64,000 bases of DNA from the NCBI RefSeq assembly GCF_014055005.1, contig NZ_CP059570.1, forward strand, positions 1,984,001 through 2,048,000, given 5' to 3'. Source of the stretch: Neisseria dentiae (lineage in GTDB: Bacteria; Pseudomonadota; Gammaproteobacteria; Burkholderiales; Neisseriaceae). Positions 40,398 through 49,486 of this stretch are shown here, piece after piece; position 1 is the stretch's first letter, and each line of letters opens with the position of its first letter. The notes beneath the pieces were generated by a model that ran no database searches, had not been told where the DNA came from, and saw only the letters and a list, made by a program, of their open reading frames with translations. Position numbers and translations under genes: made by a program.

Positions 40398-41114
40398 TCA
40401 AGCGATATAGGTTCCCCACAGATACGAAATCGGCATCACCAATACCAAGGCAGGCAGCATATTGGCGACGGGGAACGATTTGATCCCGCAAATCCGCAAA
40501 CCAGTGGCCAGCATAATCAGGCCGCCGGCCGCCGAAAAGTCGGCACGCATTTCGGGCGTGGTCATCGGCACGATAAAAGCAGCCAATGCGGCAAGGCTCA
40601 ATTGGATAACCAGTTGCGGCACGGCAATAACGGCAACGGCATAGCCCAGCGTGATGGCGAAAATGCCGGCGGTAAACAAGTCCAAAATAGTTTTGATGTA
40701 GAGAATGGACGGATCACCGGTCATGCCCTCGTGCATGGAGCCGAACACACCGGTGCCGCTGGCGCAGAAAAGCACCAGAATCGCCACATATTTATCCAAA
40801 AATTCTTCCTGCGACAGGCCGCCGACGGGCGGGAATACTTTATCAATCAGGCCGCGTGCACTGCCGGCCAGCTTGTTGATACCTTTTTCGATATAGCACA
40901 ACTCGCCGATAGCCAAACCGATAACCGAAGCCAGCACCACGGCGGCGAAATATTTCACGCCGGGGATAACCATAATGCCCAACCCCATAGAACACAAACC
41001 AAATAAAGGGTTGAGGCCCACGCGCACCCGTTCCGGCAGTTTCGCGCCGGCAAATGCACCCAGCAGCCCGCCGATAACCACGGCGCTGCCGTTGACAAAA
41101 GGACCGATAACCAT
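40398..41114 (-). CDS. DUF554 family membrane protein
   Basis: The 238-residue protein has about seven hydrophobic segments. The family pattern is VIGPFVNGSAVVIGGLLGAFAGAKLPERVRVGLNPLFGLCSMGLGI, followed by LASVIGLAIGELCYIEKGINKL, ILVLFCASGTGVFGSMHEGMTGDPSILYIKTILDLFTAGIFA and ATGLRICGIKSFPVANMLPALVLV. Members (YdfK/YqgA type) are putative transporters of unknown substrate. Its place between ubiX-like and PNPOx-like genes suggests transport of the substrate or product of the decarboxylase, but no homologue of known substrate supports this. Confidence 0.87.
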   Translation of the reverse strand: MVIGPFVNGSAVVIGGLLGAFAGAKLPERVRVGLNPLFGLCSMGLGIMVIPGVKYFAAVVLASVIGLAIGELCYIEKGINKLAGSARGLIDKVFPPVGGLSQEEFLDKYVAILVLFCASGTGVFGSMHEGMTGDPSILYIKTILDLFTAGIFAITLGYAVAVIAVPQLVIQLSLAALAAFIVPMTTPEMRADFSAAGGLIMLATGLRICGIKSFPVANMLPALVLVMPISYLWGTYIA

Positions 41115-41288
41115 ATCGTTCTCCTAAAAATAGCAATGAAAAGGTGTTGGTGCGGTAACGTCATGCCTTCCGGGTCGCTGTTTTCAGACGGCCTGAAATA
41201 CCGCTTGGCCGGAAAACCGCCGTGCCGTTTAAGCCTGCACCGGTTGCGCTTCAGGCAGGAGGCAGGCCGCCTGAAAATCGGCACGGGT

Positions 41289-41870
41289 TTATTGCGCCCT
41301 GCTGCCTCCGCTCCAACGCGGCAGCCCGGGAAGGTGAATGTCGAACATATCCAAAGCACGGCCGACGCTGTGGGTAAGGATTTGGTCAACGCTTTCGGGC
41401 TGCTGGTACAAAGCCGGCACGGGCGGGAAAATGATGCCGCCCATTTCCGTTACGCGGCGCATATTGTCGAGATGGGCGAGATTCAAAGGGGTTTCCCGCA
41501 CCATCAGCACCAAGCGGCGGCGGTCTTTCAGCACCACGTCGGCCGCCCGGGTCAGCAGGTTGTCGGAAAAACCGTGGGCAATCGCCGCCAAAGATCGCAT
41601 CGAACACGGTGCCACCAACATACCCGCCGTTTTAAACGAACCGCTGGAAATCGCGGCGGCCAGATTTTGGGCGGAATGCACCACATCGGCCAGCGCGCAG
41701 ACTTCTTCCCGGCTGTAGGGGGTTTCCAAAGCCCTGGTTGTTTCGGCGCCTTTCGATACCACCAAATGCACTTCGATATCGGGAAGCTGCCGCAGCAGTT
41801 GCAGGGCTTTGTAGCCGTATTGAAAACCGCTGGCACCGCTGATGCCGATGATGATGCGTCGTTCAGCCAT
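41289..41870 (-). CDS. UbiX-family flavin prenyltransferase
   Basis: Starting at MAERRIIIGISGASGFQYG (41870; GGAGG seven bases upstream), it has 193 residues. It shows the UbiX pattern: GISGASG FMN loop, VSKGAETTRALET, SGSFKTAGMLVAPCSMRSLAAIAHGFSDNLLTRAADVVLKDRRRLVLMVRETPLNLAHLDNM and GGIIFPPVPALYQQP. The enzyme makes prenylated FMN, the cofactor of UbiD-type decarboxylases. It starts 13 bp after the broken ubiD-like gene and with it forms a VdcB/VdcC-like pair. It may instead duplicate the housekeeping UbiX of ubiquinone synthesis. Confidence 0.93.
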   Translation of the reverse strand: MAERRIIIGISGASGFQYGYKALQLLRQLPDIEVHLVVSKGAETTRALETPYSREEVCALADVVHSAQNLAAAISSGSFKTAGMLVAPCSMRSLAAIAHGFSDNLLTRAADVVLKDRRRLVLMVRETPLNLAHLDNMRRVTEMGGIIFPPVPALYQQPESVDQILTHSVGRALDMFDIHLPGLPRWSGGSRAQ

Positions 41871-41883
41871 TTTTTTACCTCCG

Positions 41884-43483
41884 TTACGGCTCGAAATCGG
41901 GCAGGAAGCGTTTGACATCCACTTCTTTGAATTTGCAGCGCTCGAATTCGGGTTTCAATTTAAACGGCACGGTGCAGTCGAAAATCGTTTTGCACGAAGT
42001 GCCCTCGGCAATCAGGCGGGAACTGAATTCGGGCGTTTGCGACGGATCAAGCGGATGGCAGCGCACGCCGGGGATAAACAAGGTGTCGATGTCGCCCTGA
42101 TAACGGGTCTGCATCGCCCACAACACATCGTCGGTATCGAATATATCCACATCTTCGTCTACCAAAATCACATGTTTCAGTTCGGGGAAGGCGGCAAACG
42201 CCAAAATAGCGGCTTGACGCTGGCGCCCTTCGTCCACCGGTGCGGTTTTCTTAAACTGCATCACGGCCAGCAGCTTGCCGCCGCCGGATGTGTGGGCGAA
42301 CACGTTTTGCAGCCTGCCCGGCATCGCCCGTTCCACCATCTCGAGAATACTGGCTTCGGTGGGAATACCGGCCATGTTCACATGTTCTTCGCCCGGCCCC
42401 ATCGTGGTGCGCAGAATCGGGTTTTTGCGGTGGGTAACGGCCTTCACTTTGATAACCGGCAAGGCAGGTTTGGCATCGCCCGTGTAACCCGGAAATTCAG
42501 GCATAGATTTGCCCGTGTCGGAATTTTGATCCTCGCGCACGCGCACATCGGGCAGCAGTTCGCCTTCGATAACCACTTCGGCATGCGCGATGGCACGCTC
42601 GTTAATGGTCAAACATTTCGCCATTTCGACCGCACGGCCGCGCAAGGCGCCGGCGATACCTAATTCGTCGTAGCCCAGCGGCGTGGTGGGCGGCTCGAAA
42701 CAGATGGCCATTTCCACGGCCGGATCCACGCCGATGCTGATGGAAATCGGCAGCGGTTTGCCCATGGCCTCGGCTTTTTGGCGGAAAGCGTCGATATGCC
42801 GGCCGGGCGTCAGCCACATCGACAGCTCGTCTTTACCCTGTACGCACAAGCGGTGGATGGTTACGTCGGATTCGCCCGTTTCAGGGTCGGAGGCATAACA
42901 CAACCCCATGGTGAAATAAGGGCCTGCATCTTCGATAGTGTTGGTCGGTGCGGGCAGCAGCGTGCGCAGGTCGAAATCCGGGTCGCTGGCCAGATGCACC
43001 ACTTCCTGACATTCGGGTGTTCCTTGCTTTATAGTGAATTCAAATAAAAACTCCGAAATGAAATAACTGCATTCAAACTTGCAATTGGGCGATATGCTAA
43101 AGAATCGTTTTACCCTACTTCGGCATTCTTATTTTAATCCACTATAAAACGGGCGGAATAGGGTTTTGCACGGAATCTTTCAGCAGAAAACCCAAGCGCT
43201 CCGGCGGGCAGTTTAAAAACTGCCCCACACGTTTGCGCGAACCCAAGAGGCCGATGGCCACGCGGATACCCGGAAAGCCTTTCACATTGTTAAACACCAT
43301 GGCCGGGCCGTTTTTCTTGGTCGGGCGCTTACAGGTGCCGCCCGCACCCACATAACGGTACACCCCCGAAAGCTCGGCGGTCGGATCGACTTCAACATCG
43401 GTGGAAACCAGCTCGCCCGGCAGCGTTTGCAGAAACGCCAAGGCAGAGCGCAAATCATGAACTTGATTGGATTGTTGCGACAT
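41884..43483 (-). pseudogene. UbiD-family aromatic acid decarboxylase, interrupted by a MITE
   Basis: The gene starts at the ATG at 43483 (GAGGAG six bases before). Its first 112 codons (QVHDLRSALAFLQTLPGELVSTDVEVDP through SVQNPIPPVL) are followed by a TAG inside the 117-bp element at 43030-43146. On the other side the frame resumes with KQGTPECQEVVHLASDPDFDLRTLLPAPTNT and runs to the normal end at 41884. Removing the element with one copy of its TA target joins the two halves in frame as PPVLKQGTPEC, about 495 residues, the usual UbiD length. The intact protein would be a prenyl-FMN-dependent decarboxylase of phenolic or heteroaromatic acids. The downstream part has no obvious start site of its own. 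Confidence 0.9.
43030..43146. mobile_element. 117-bp MITE, copy 2 (inside ubiD-like gene)
   Basis: It is identical over all 117 bp to 16099-16215. The ends are TATAGTG and CACTATA and the insertion duplicates the dinucleotide TA. It introduces a stop codon and a frame change into the UbiD gene. The full identity of two distant copies means recent movement or recent conversion. Confidence 0.9.
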
Positions 43484-43654
43484 TTTCAACTCCTCATTCA
43501 GATACACGGGAAACGGTTTCAGTATAGGAGGGAGTGGAAAAATGGAGAAATACCGTTTTGATTACAGAGGGATACCAAAAAGATATGGCATTGCGAATCG
43601 GGCTGCGGCCTTTTGAAACCCAATCAGGCCGATGCCTTTGCAAAACTCGTTTGG

Positions 43655-43680
43655 GCCGTCTGAAAAACTTCAGACGGCCT
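43655..43680. terminator. Inverted DUS pair after the DUF406 gene
   Basis: GGCCGTCTGAA and TTCAGACGGCC across about three bases. A CCTTTGCAAAA boundary fragment lies just before it (43636). Confidence 0.6.
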
Positions 43681-43710
43681 GCTTCATTGTGTGTCGGGTT
43701 GCCGGAAAGT

Positions 43711-44010
43711 TCAGCGGGCGGAAAACCGGAAGATAACCGCTTCGGCCTGGCAGCAAAAATCAAAACGGGCACGCAATTGCCAGCCGCCTTCGACGGCGCT
43801 GACGGTGCCGGTTATGGCGCACGGTTCGCTTTCGGTCTCGCGGGCTTTCTGCGTATAAAACGCCAAAGCGTCTTTGGCTTCCGTTTCGGTAGGAAACACC
43901 TTCACAATATCAATGGTACGGTTTTCATTATCGAAAACAGCGCCTACCTCAACAGTACAGTCGGGGCATTTGCCTACGCCTGTTTCTTCGGTTTCAAATA
44001 TTTTGCCCAT
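43711..44010 (-). CDS. DUF406 family protein (YfcZ/YiiS-like)
   Basis: The 99-residue protein has the DUF406 layout: a cysteine pair near the start (GKCPDCTVEVGAVFDNENRT), VFPTETEAKDALAFYTQKARETESEPCAIT in the middle and RARFDFCCQAEAVIFRFSAR at the end. The ARETESEPC and CQAEAVIF motifs match E. coli YfcZ. Function unknown. It is transcribed toward the UbiD cluster's upstream end but separated from it by a DUS hairpin and 227 bp. Confidence 0.88.
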   Translation of the reverse strand: MGKIFETEETGVGKCPDCTVEVGAVFDNENRTIDIVKVFPTETEAKDALAFYTQKARETESEPCAITGTVSAVEGGWQLRARFDFCCQAEAVIFRFSAR

Positions 44011-44086
44011 GGCGGTTGCCTTCTCTTCAGAAAATAATCCGGTGCGGCTATTTTATCCCGAAAAGAGCGGGCGGGCCGGATGTTTA

Positions 44087-44118
44087 AAAGGCCGTCTGAA
44101 AACTTTCAGACGGCCTTT
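44087..44118 (-). terminator. metE terminator (inverted DUS pair)
   Basis: On the minus strand AAAGGCCGTCTGAAAG and TTTTCAGACGGCCTTTT form the stem, 26 bp beyond the metE stop. Confidence 0.75.
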
Positions 44119-44143
44119 GTTGCTCTATTTCAAAGACTCGGCA

Positions 44144-46417
44144 TTATTTGGCCAATTCGGCGCGCAGTTTTTTGGTTACTTCCATCATCACTTCCAACTG
44201 CTCGACAGTTTCTTTCCAGCCGCGGGTTTTCAGGCCGCAGTCGGGGTTGACCCACAGGCGCTCAACCGGCACCACTTCCATCGCTTTGCGCAGCAGGTGC
44301 TCGATTTCGGCGGCGGTCGGCACGCGCGGGCTGTGGATGTCGTACACGCCCGGGCCGATGTCGTTCGGGTATTTGAAGTCGCCGAACGCAGTCAGCAATT
44401 CCATATCGGAACGCGAAGTTTCGATGGTGATCACGTCGGCATCCATAGAGGCGATGGCGGGCAGGATGTCGTTAAACTCCGAGTAGCACATATGGGTGTG
44501 GATTTGGGTGCTGTCTTCGGCGCCGGTGGACGACAGGCGGAAAGATTCGCAGGCCCAGGCCAGGTATTCGTCCCATTGCGCTTTTTTCAGCGGCATGGCT
44601 TCGCGGATGGCCGGCTCGTCGATCTGAATCACTTTGATGCCGGCTTTTTCCAAATCCAGCACTTCGTCGTTCAAGGCCAGCGCGATTTGTTTGGCCACTA
44701 CGCTCAAGGGCACGTCGTCGCGCACGAACGACCATTTGAACATGGTAACGGGGCCGGTGAGCATGCCTTTCATCGGGCGTTTGGTTAAGGTTTGGGCATA
44801 AGAAGACCAGTAAACGGTCATCGGCTCGGGGCGGGAAACGTCGCCGAAAATGATGGGCGGTTTCACGCAGCGGCTGCCGTAGCTTTGCACCCAACCGAAC
44901 TGGGTGAAGCAGTAGCCGGCCAGTTGCTCGCCGAAGTATTCCACCATGTCGTTACGCTCGGCTTCGCCGTGCACGGGCACGTCGAGTTCCAGTTTTTCCT
45001 GCACTTGTACGCAGTAGGCGATTTCTTTTTTCATCGCGGCATCGTAATCGGCGGCGGAGAGTTCGCCTTTTTTGAAGGCGGCGCGCGCTTGGCGGATTTC
45101 GGTGGTTTGCGGGAAAGAGCCGATGGTGGTGGTGGGCAGCACGGGCAGGTTCATCCAAGCCTGTTGGGCTTTGATGCGCTCGGCAAACGGTGATTTGCGC
45201 TGGTCGGCGCCTTTGGGCAAATCTGCCACGCGTTTTTGCACGGCTTCGTTGTGGATTTTCTTGTTGGTGGCGCGGTCGGCGGCGGCGGCGTCGGAAGCGG
45301 CGATGGCTTCTTTCACGCTGTCTTTGCCGTGTGCCAGGGCTTGTTTCACCACGCCCAGCTCAACCAGTTTTTGCGCGGCAAAGGCCATCCAGGATTTGAT
45401 TTCGGCATCGAGTTTTTCTTCGACGGCCAAATCTTGCGGGCTGTGCAGCAGCGAGCAGGAAGGCGCAATCCACAGGTTGTTGCCCAGTTTGTCGGCAACG
45501 GGTTTCAGGGTGTCAATCACTTTGCTCAAGTTGGCGCGCCATACGTTGCGGCCGTCGATCAGGCCGACGGAAAGCACTTTGTTTTCCGGCCAGGCATCGG
45601 CGAATACGGCCAGCTGCTCGGGAGCGCGCACCGCGTCGATGTGCACGCCGTGCACCGGCAGGTTTTTCAGCAGGTTCAGGTGTTCGGCAACGGAAGCAAA
45701 ATAAGTGCCGATGATGATGCGCACGCCGGTGTTGGCCAATTCTTTATAAGTGTCGGCAAAGGCGTTCAGCCAGTTTTGGTCGGCATCCACCGCCAGAATC
45801 GGCTCGTCGATCTGAATCCAATCCACGCCTTCGGCGGCCAGCTCGCGCAACAGTTGGGCGTAAACGGGCAGCAGTTTGGGCAGAAGGCTCAGGCGTTTGA
45901 AGCCTTCGTCTTTCGATTTGCCCAGCCACAGCAGGGTGATGGGGCCGACCAGAGTGGGCTTGATGTCGTAACCTTGCGCTTTGGCTTCTTTGATTTGGGC
46001 GATCAGGCGGCCGGCGTTAACCGAAAATTCGGTGTCGGCGTGCCATTCGGGCACGATGTAGTGGTAGTTGGTGTCGAACCACTTGGTCATTTCCATCGCA
46101 AACTGGGTGGCGTTGCCGCGCGCCAGTTGGAAGTATTCGGGCAGGGTCAACTTGGCTGCGTCGAAACCGAAGCGTTTCGGAATCGCGCCCAAAGTGCACA
46201 GCAAATCGAGCACATGGTCGTAAAAAGAAAAATCGCCCACGGGCACCAAATCGGCGCCGGCGGCTTTTTGGGCGGCCCAGTTCAAACGGCGGATTTCGGC
46301 GGCAACGGCCTCAACTTCGGCCTCGGTTTTCGCGCCTTTCCAAAAGGCTTCGACGGCAAATTTCAGTTCGCGCTTCGCGCCGATGCGCGGATAGCCGGAC
46401 AGGTGAAAAGTATTCAT
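44144..46417 (-). CDS. metE: Cobalamin-independent methionine synthase
   Basis: From MNTFHLSGYPRIGAKRELKFAVEAFW (46417) the enzyme has 757 residues, the usual MetE length. The N-terminal half binds polyglutamyl methyltetrahydrofolate. The C-terminal half has zinc ligands in IHTHMCYSEF (His and Cys), a downstream Glu and Cys in LWVNPDCGLKTRGW, and VLPTTTIGSFPQTTEIR. It methylates homocysteine. The frame extends 54 codons upstream through a region also conserved next to the metE relic at 38563, which is probably leader or regulatory DNA. Confidence 0.98.
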   Translation of the reverse strand: MNTFHLSGYPRIGAKRELKFAVEAFWKGAKTEAEVEAVAAEIRRLNWAAQKAAGADLVPVGDFSFYDHVLDLLCTLGAIPKRFGFDAAKLTLPEYFQLARGNATQFAMEMTKWFDTNYHYIVPEWHADTEFSVNAGRLIAQIKEAKAQGYDIKPTLVGPITLLWLGKSKDEGFKRLSLLPKLLPVYAQLLRELAAEGVDWIQIDEPILAVDADQNWLNAFADTYKELANTGVRIIIGTYFASVAEHLNLLKNLPVHGVHIDAVRAPEQLAVFADAWPENKVLSVGLIDGRNVWRANLSKVIDTLKPVADKLGNNLWIAPSCSLLHSPQDLAVEEKLDAEIKSWMAFAAQKLVELGVVKQALAHGKDSVKEAIAASDAAAADRATNKKIHNEAVQKRVADLPKGADQRKSPFAERIKAQQAWMNLPVLPTTTIGSFPQTTEIRQARAAFKKGELSAADYDAAMKKEIAYCVQVQEKLELDVPVHGEAERNDMVEYFGEQLAGYCFTQFGWVQSYGSRCVKPPIIFGDVSRPEPMTVYWSSYAQTLTKRPMKGMLTGPVTMFKWSFVRDDVPLSVVAKQIALALNDEVLDLEKAGIKVIQIDEPAIREAMPLKKAQWDEYLAWACESFRLSSTGAEDSTQIHTHMCYSEFNDILPAIASMDADVITIETSRSDMELLTAFGDFKYPNDIGPGVYDIHSPRVPTAAEIEHLLRKAMEVVPVERLWVNPDCGLKTRGWKETVEQLEVMMEVTKKLRAELAK

Positions 46418-46546
46418 AAGGTATCCTTTACGGGAATATTCGGTGGAACAATTTGTCAGGCTGGCATATTGAATGTTTTTACGCCATATTGCAAACGCTA
46501 AATTTGCATGGAGTTGATGAATGAAATTAATGCAAAACCCTCTTCG

Positions 46547-46577
46547 AGGCCGTCTGAAAACGTTTTCAGACGGCCTC
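46547..46577 (-). terminator. Inverted DUS pair at the end of the siderophore ATPase gene
   Basis: GAGGCCGTCTGAAAA and TTTTCAGACGGCCTC form a near loop-free stem overlapping the stop codon of the ATPase gene. Confidence 0.7.
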
Positions 46578-47334
46578 AAACATGATGCACCACCAGCTTT
46601 TTGCCGCCGTAGTCCAATACTTCCACCTCCATATCAAACAGGGTTTTGATGTTTTGCGGCGTAAACACCTCGTTGGGGTGGCCTTGCAGCGCCACTTCGC
46701 CGTTTTTCATCGCCACCACGAAATCGGCATAGGCCGCGGCCTGGTTGATGTCGTGCACCACCACCACGGTGGTGCGCCTGTGTTCGCGGGTGAGTTTCTG
46801 CAACAGCTGCATCAGGCTGCGGGCGTAATACATATCGAGGTTGTTGAGTGGTTCGTCGAGCAAAACATATTCGGTGCTCTGGCAGAACACCATCGCAATC
46901 ATCGCCCTCTGGCGCTGGCCGCCGGACAATTCGGTGAGGTAGCGGTGGGCAAGCGGCAACAGCTGGAATTCGGCCAGCGCGTTTTCCACGATGGCTTTGT
47001 CGCTTTCAGACGGCCTGCCCTGATGGTAGGGATAGCGGCCGAACATCAGCAAATCGCGCACCGAAATGCGGCTGATGATGCTGTTTTCCTGCGTGAGTAT
47101 CGACAACACCCGCGCCAGCTCGGCGGTGGGGGTGCGGGAAACGTCTTTGCCGTTGTAGGCGATGCGGCCGCCGTGCAGCGGTTGCAGCCGCGCCATCAGC
47201 GACAGCAGCGTCGATTTGCCCGCGCCGTTGGGGCCGATTAACGCGGTGATGCCGCCTTGCGGAATATCGAGGCTGACGTTGTTTAAAATGGTTTGTCCGC
47301 CGATGGCGTGGTTGACGTTGCGTATTTCAATCAT
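46576..47334 (-). CDS. Iron-siderophore ABC transporter ATP-binding protein (FetE/FatE/CeuD type)
   Basis: The 252-residue ATPase has Walker A GPNGAGKSTL, the Q-loop in ILTQENSI, signature LSGGQRQRAMIAM, Walker B EYVLLDEPLNNLD and the switch histidine in VVVVHDINQAAAYAD. It belongs to the FecE/FepC group that powers ferric-siderophore import. It is the last gene of the import operon after two permease genes. A palindromic repeat lies in the 154 bp that separate it from the second permease. Confidence 0.94.
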   Translation of the reverse strand: MIEIRNVNHAIGGQTILNNVSLDIPQGGITALIGPNGAGKSTLLSLMARLQPLHGGRIAYNGKDVSRTPTAELARVLSILTQENSIISRISVRDLLMFGRYPYHQGRPSESDKAIVENALAEFQLLPLAHRYLTELSGGQRQRAMIAMVFCQSTEYVLLDEPLNNLDMYYARSLMQLLQKLTREHRRTTVVVVHDINQAAAYADFVVAMKNGEVALQGHPNEVFTPQNIKTLFDMEVEVLDYGGKKLVVHHV

Positions 47335-47397
47335 GGTTATCCAATGGTTGTGTTTTTATTGAATAGGGTTTCAATGGCTTTCAGACGGCCTCTGTTC

Positions 47398-47472
47398 CGT
47401 CATGCTCGGGCTTGGCCCGGGCATCTCATGTTGATGAAACTCAAGATACTCGGGTCAAGCCCGAGTATGACG
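47398..47472. repeat. CGGGCTTGGCCCG-type palindromic repeat
   Basis: ATGCTCGGGCTTGGCCCGGGCA and its inverted partner ATACTCGGGTCAAGCCCGAG lie about 27 bp apart between the ATPase and permease genes. Confidence 0.72.
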
Positions 47473-47488
47473 TCTGTACTTAAGCTGA

Positions 47489-48442
47489 TTAACTACGCCG
47501 CTTCTTCAACACCAGCCATAAAAACACCAGCCCGCCGGCGAATTCCACCACCACGCTCAACACGGCTTTCATGCCCAAAACATGTTCGAACACGGTCTGC
47601 CCCGCCACCAGCAACACGCCGGCGGTGAGAAACGCCATCGGCAGGCGTACGCTGTGTTTCATATTGGGGGCGAAGTGATTGGCCAGCGCCACCACCAGCA
47701 GCCCGAAGAAGCTGACCGGGCCGACCAGTGCGGTGGAAGTGGCCACCAACACCGCCACCCACGATAACAACCATAAAGTATGGCGGGCATAGGGTATGCC
47801 CAGATTAATCGCTTGATCGCGGCCGAGCAGGTAAACATCGAGGCGGTGGCGTTCGCGCCAAATCCAAAACGCGCTAATAAACAGAATCACGGCGGCGATG
47901 GCGAGCAGATTGCGGTTGACGCTGTTAAACGAGGCGAAGGTATAAGCCTGTGCCACGGCGAATTCTTCCGGGTCGATCAAGCGTTGCAGCAAAGAGGAAA
48001 GGCTGCGGAACAGAATGCCGAAAATCACGCCGATTAAAATCATGCGCGCCAGATCGCGCCCGCCTTGTCGCAAAAGCATTTGAAACAGCAGCAGCGAGCC
48101 GCCGATCATCGCCGCCAGATCGAAGCCGAATTTGCCCAGCACCGGCAGATGGGTATAGCCCACGCCGCCCAACAGCGCCACCAGCAGCGTTTGCAAAAAC
48201 ACATACAGCGCATCGAAACCGAGTATCGAAGGGGTGAGGATCGGGTTGTTGGTAATGGTTTGGAACAGCAGCGTCGACACGCCCACCGCATAGGCCACCA
48301 GCAGCAGAGAAGCGAGCTTGGCGGCGCGCAAGGGCAGGATGAAATCCCAATTGCCGTGGGCGTTTAAGGTGAGAAACAGCGTGCAGGAAGCCAGCAGCAA
48401 AGCGGCGGCCAGCCACAAAGATCGTTTGCTTTCAGACGGCAT
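47489..48442 (-). CDS. Iron-siderophore ABC transporter permease 2 (FetD/FatC/CeuC type)
   Basis: The 317-residue FecCD-family permease has about nine membrane helices. It contains LLVAYAVGVSTLLFQTITNNPILTPSILGFDALYVFLQ near the N-terminus and the ATPase-coupling region RDQAINLGIPYARHTLW, as well as LVGPVSFFGLLVVALANHFAPNMKHSVRLPMAFLTAG. Its first four codons are exactly the 12-mer ATGCCGTCTGAA, so the gene starts on an AT-type DUS. It overlaps the end of permease 1 by 11 bp, so the two are translationally linked. Confidence 0.93.
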   Translation of the reverse strand: MPSESKRSLWLAAALLLASCTLFLTLNAHGNWDFILPLRAAKLASLLLVAYAVGVSTLLFQTITNNPILTPSILGFDALYVFLQTLLVALLGGVGYTHLPVLGKFGFDLAAMIGGSLLLFQMLLRQGGRDLARMILIGVIFGILFRSLSSLLQRLIDPEEFAVAQAYTFASFNSVNRNLLAIAAVILFISAFWIWRERHRLDVYLLGRDQAINLGIPYARHTLWLLSWVAVLVATSTALVGPVSFFGLLVVALANHFAPNMKHSVRLPMAFLTAGVLLVAGQTVFEHVLGMKAVLSVVVEFAGGLVFLWLVLKKRRS

Positions 48443-49400
48443 GGGCAGGCTTCCTCAACAGCAGATACAAAAACAATACCGTGCCCGTTACACCGAACAC
48501 CGTTGATACGGGAATCTCAAACGGAAAGCGGATTAAGCGGCCGATGATATCGCACAAAAGCACCATGCCCGCGCCCATCAAGGCCACCGCCGGCAGGCTT
48601 TGGCGCAGCTTGTCGCCCATCATGCGCGAAACGATATTGGGCACCACCAAGCCGATAAACGGGATATTGCCCACCGTTACCACCACCAGCGAGGTAATCA
48701 GCGCGACAATGATTAAGCCTGCCCACAGAATGGTGTTGCGGTTCAGGCCGAGGTTTACCGCCACCGTTTCGCCCAGCCCCACAATGGTGAGCTGGTCGGC
48801 AATCAGATAGGCCGCCACCGCCAGAATGCCGGTGAGCCACAATAATTCATAGCGCCCCAGCAGCACGCCGGAAAAATCGCCCTGCTGCCACACGCCCAAC
48901 AGTTGCAGCATTTCGGTTTCATAAGCGATAAACACCGCCGCCGATTCGATCACGCCGCCGAAAATCATCCCCACCAGCGGCACCATCAATTGCGCGGTGG
49001 GCGGCAGGCGGCGGATTAAGGCCATAAACACCAGCATACCGCCAAGCGCCGCCGCCGCCGCTACCGACATTTTCACCATCAGCGCGGCAGCAGGAAAAAA
49101 CAAGGCCATCAAGAGCAGCCCCAAAGCCGCGCTCTGGCTCGCCCCCACCATCGACGGCTCGACAAAGCGGTTGCGCATCAGAATCTGCATAATCATGCCC
49201 GCCACCCCCAGCGACGCGCCGGTGAGCACGATGGCAAACGTGCGCGGCAGGCGGCTGGTAAGCATCAGCTGCATATCGTCGGAAAACTCAAACAGCTTCG
49301 CCCAACTGAAATCGGCCACGCCCACCGACAGGCTGGCGGCAAACAGCAGCATCAGCATGATCAGATTAAGCGCGAGAAAAGGTAAGGTTTTTTGCGGCAT
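48432..49400 (-). CDS. Iron-siderophore ABC transporter permease 1 (FetC/FatD/CeuB type)
   Basis: The start is ATG at 49400 (a GTG lies just before), giving 322 residues and about nine helices. Family motifs are RLPRTFAIVLTGASLGVAGMIMQILMRNRFVEPSMVGASQSAALGLLL in the first half and the coupling helix LGLNRNTILW with NIPFIGLVVPNIVSRMMGDKLRQSLPAVALMGAGMVLLCDIIGRLI in the second. It forms a heterodimeric channel with permease 2. The binding-protein gene that would normally precede it is 1.4 kb upstream, beyond an inserted metal-transporter cassette. No convincing ribosome site is visible. Confidence 0.92.
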   Translation of the reverse strand: MPQKTLPFLALNLIMLMLLFAASLSVGVADFSWAKLFEFSDDMQLMLTSRLPRTFAIVLTGASLGVAGMIMQILMRNRFVEPSMVGASQSAALGLLLMALFFPAAALMVKMSVAAAAALGGMLVFMALIRRLPPTAQLMVPLVGMIFGGVIESAAVFIAYETEMLQLLGVWQQGDFSGVLLGRYELLWLTGILAVAAYLIADQLTIVGLGETVAVNLGLNRNTILWAGLIIVALITSLVVVTVGNIPFIGLVVPNIVSRMMGDKLRQSLPAVALMGAGMVLLCDIIGRLIRFPFEIPVSTVFGVTGTVLFLYLLLRKPAHAV

Positions 49401-49486
49401 CACACGGTTTAATAAAAGGAAAATGGTTTTCAGACGGCCTGCTTCAATAGGCCGTCTGAACGGTTAATCAGGCGTTCGGATATTTT

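Noticed and set aside
45236..46501. 421-codon open frame on the plus strand
   Set aside because: Antisense of metE; the translation has no family features and no ribosome site.
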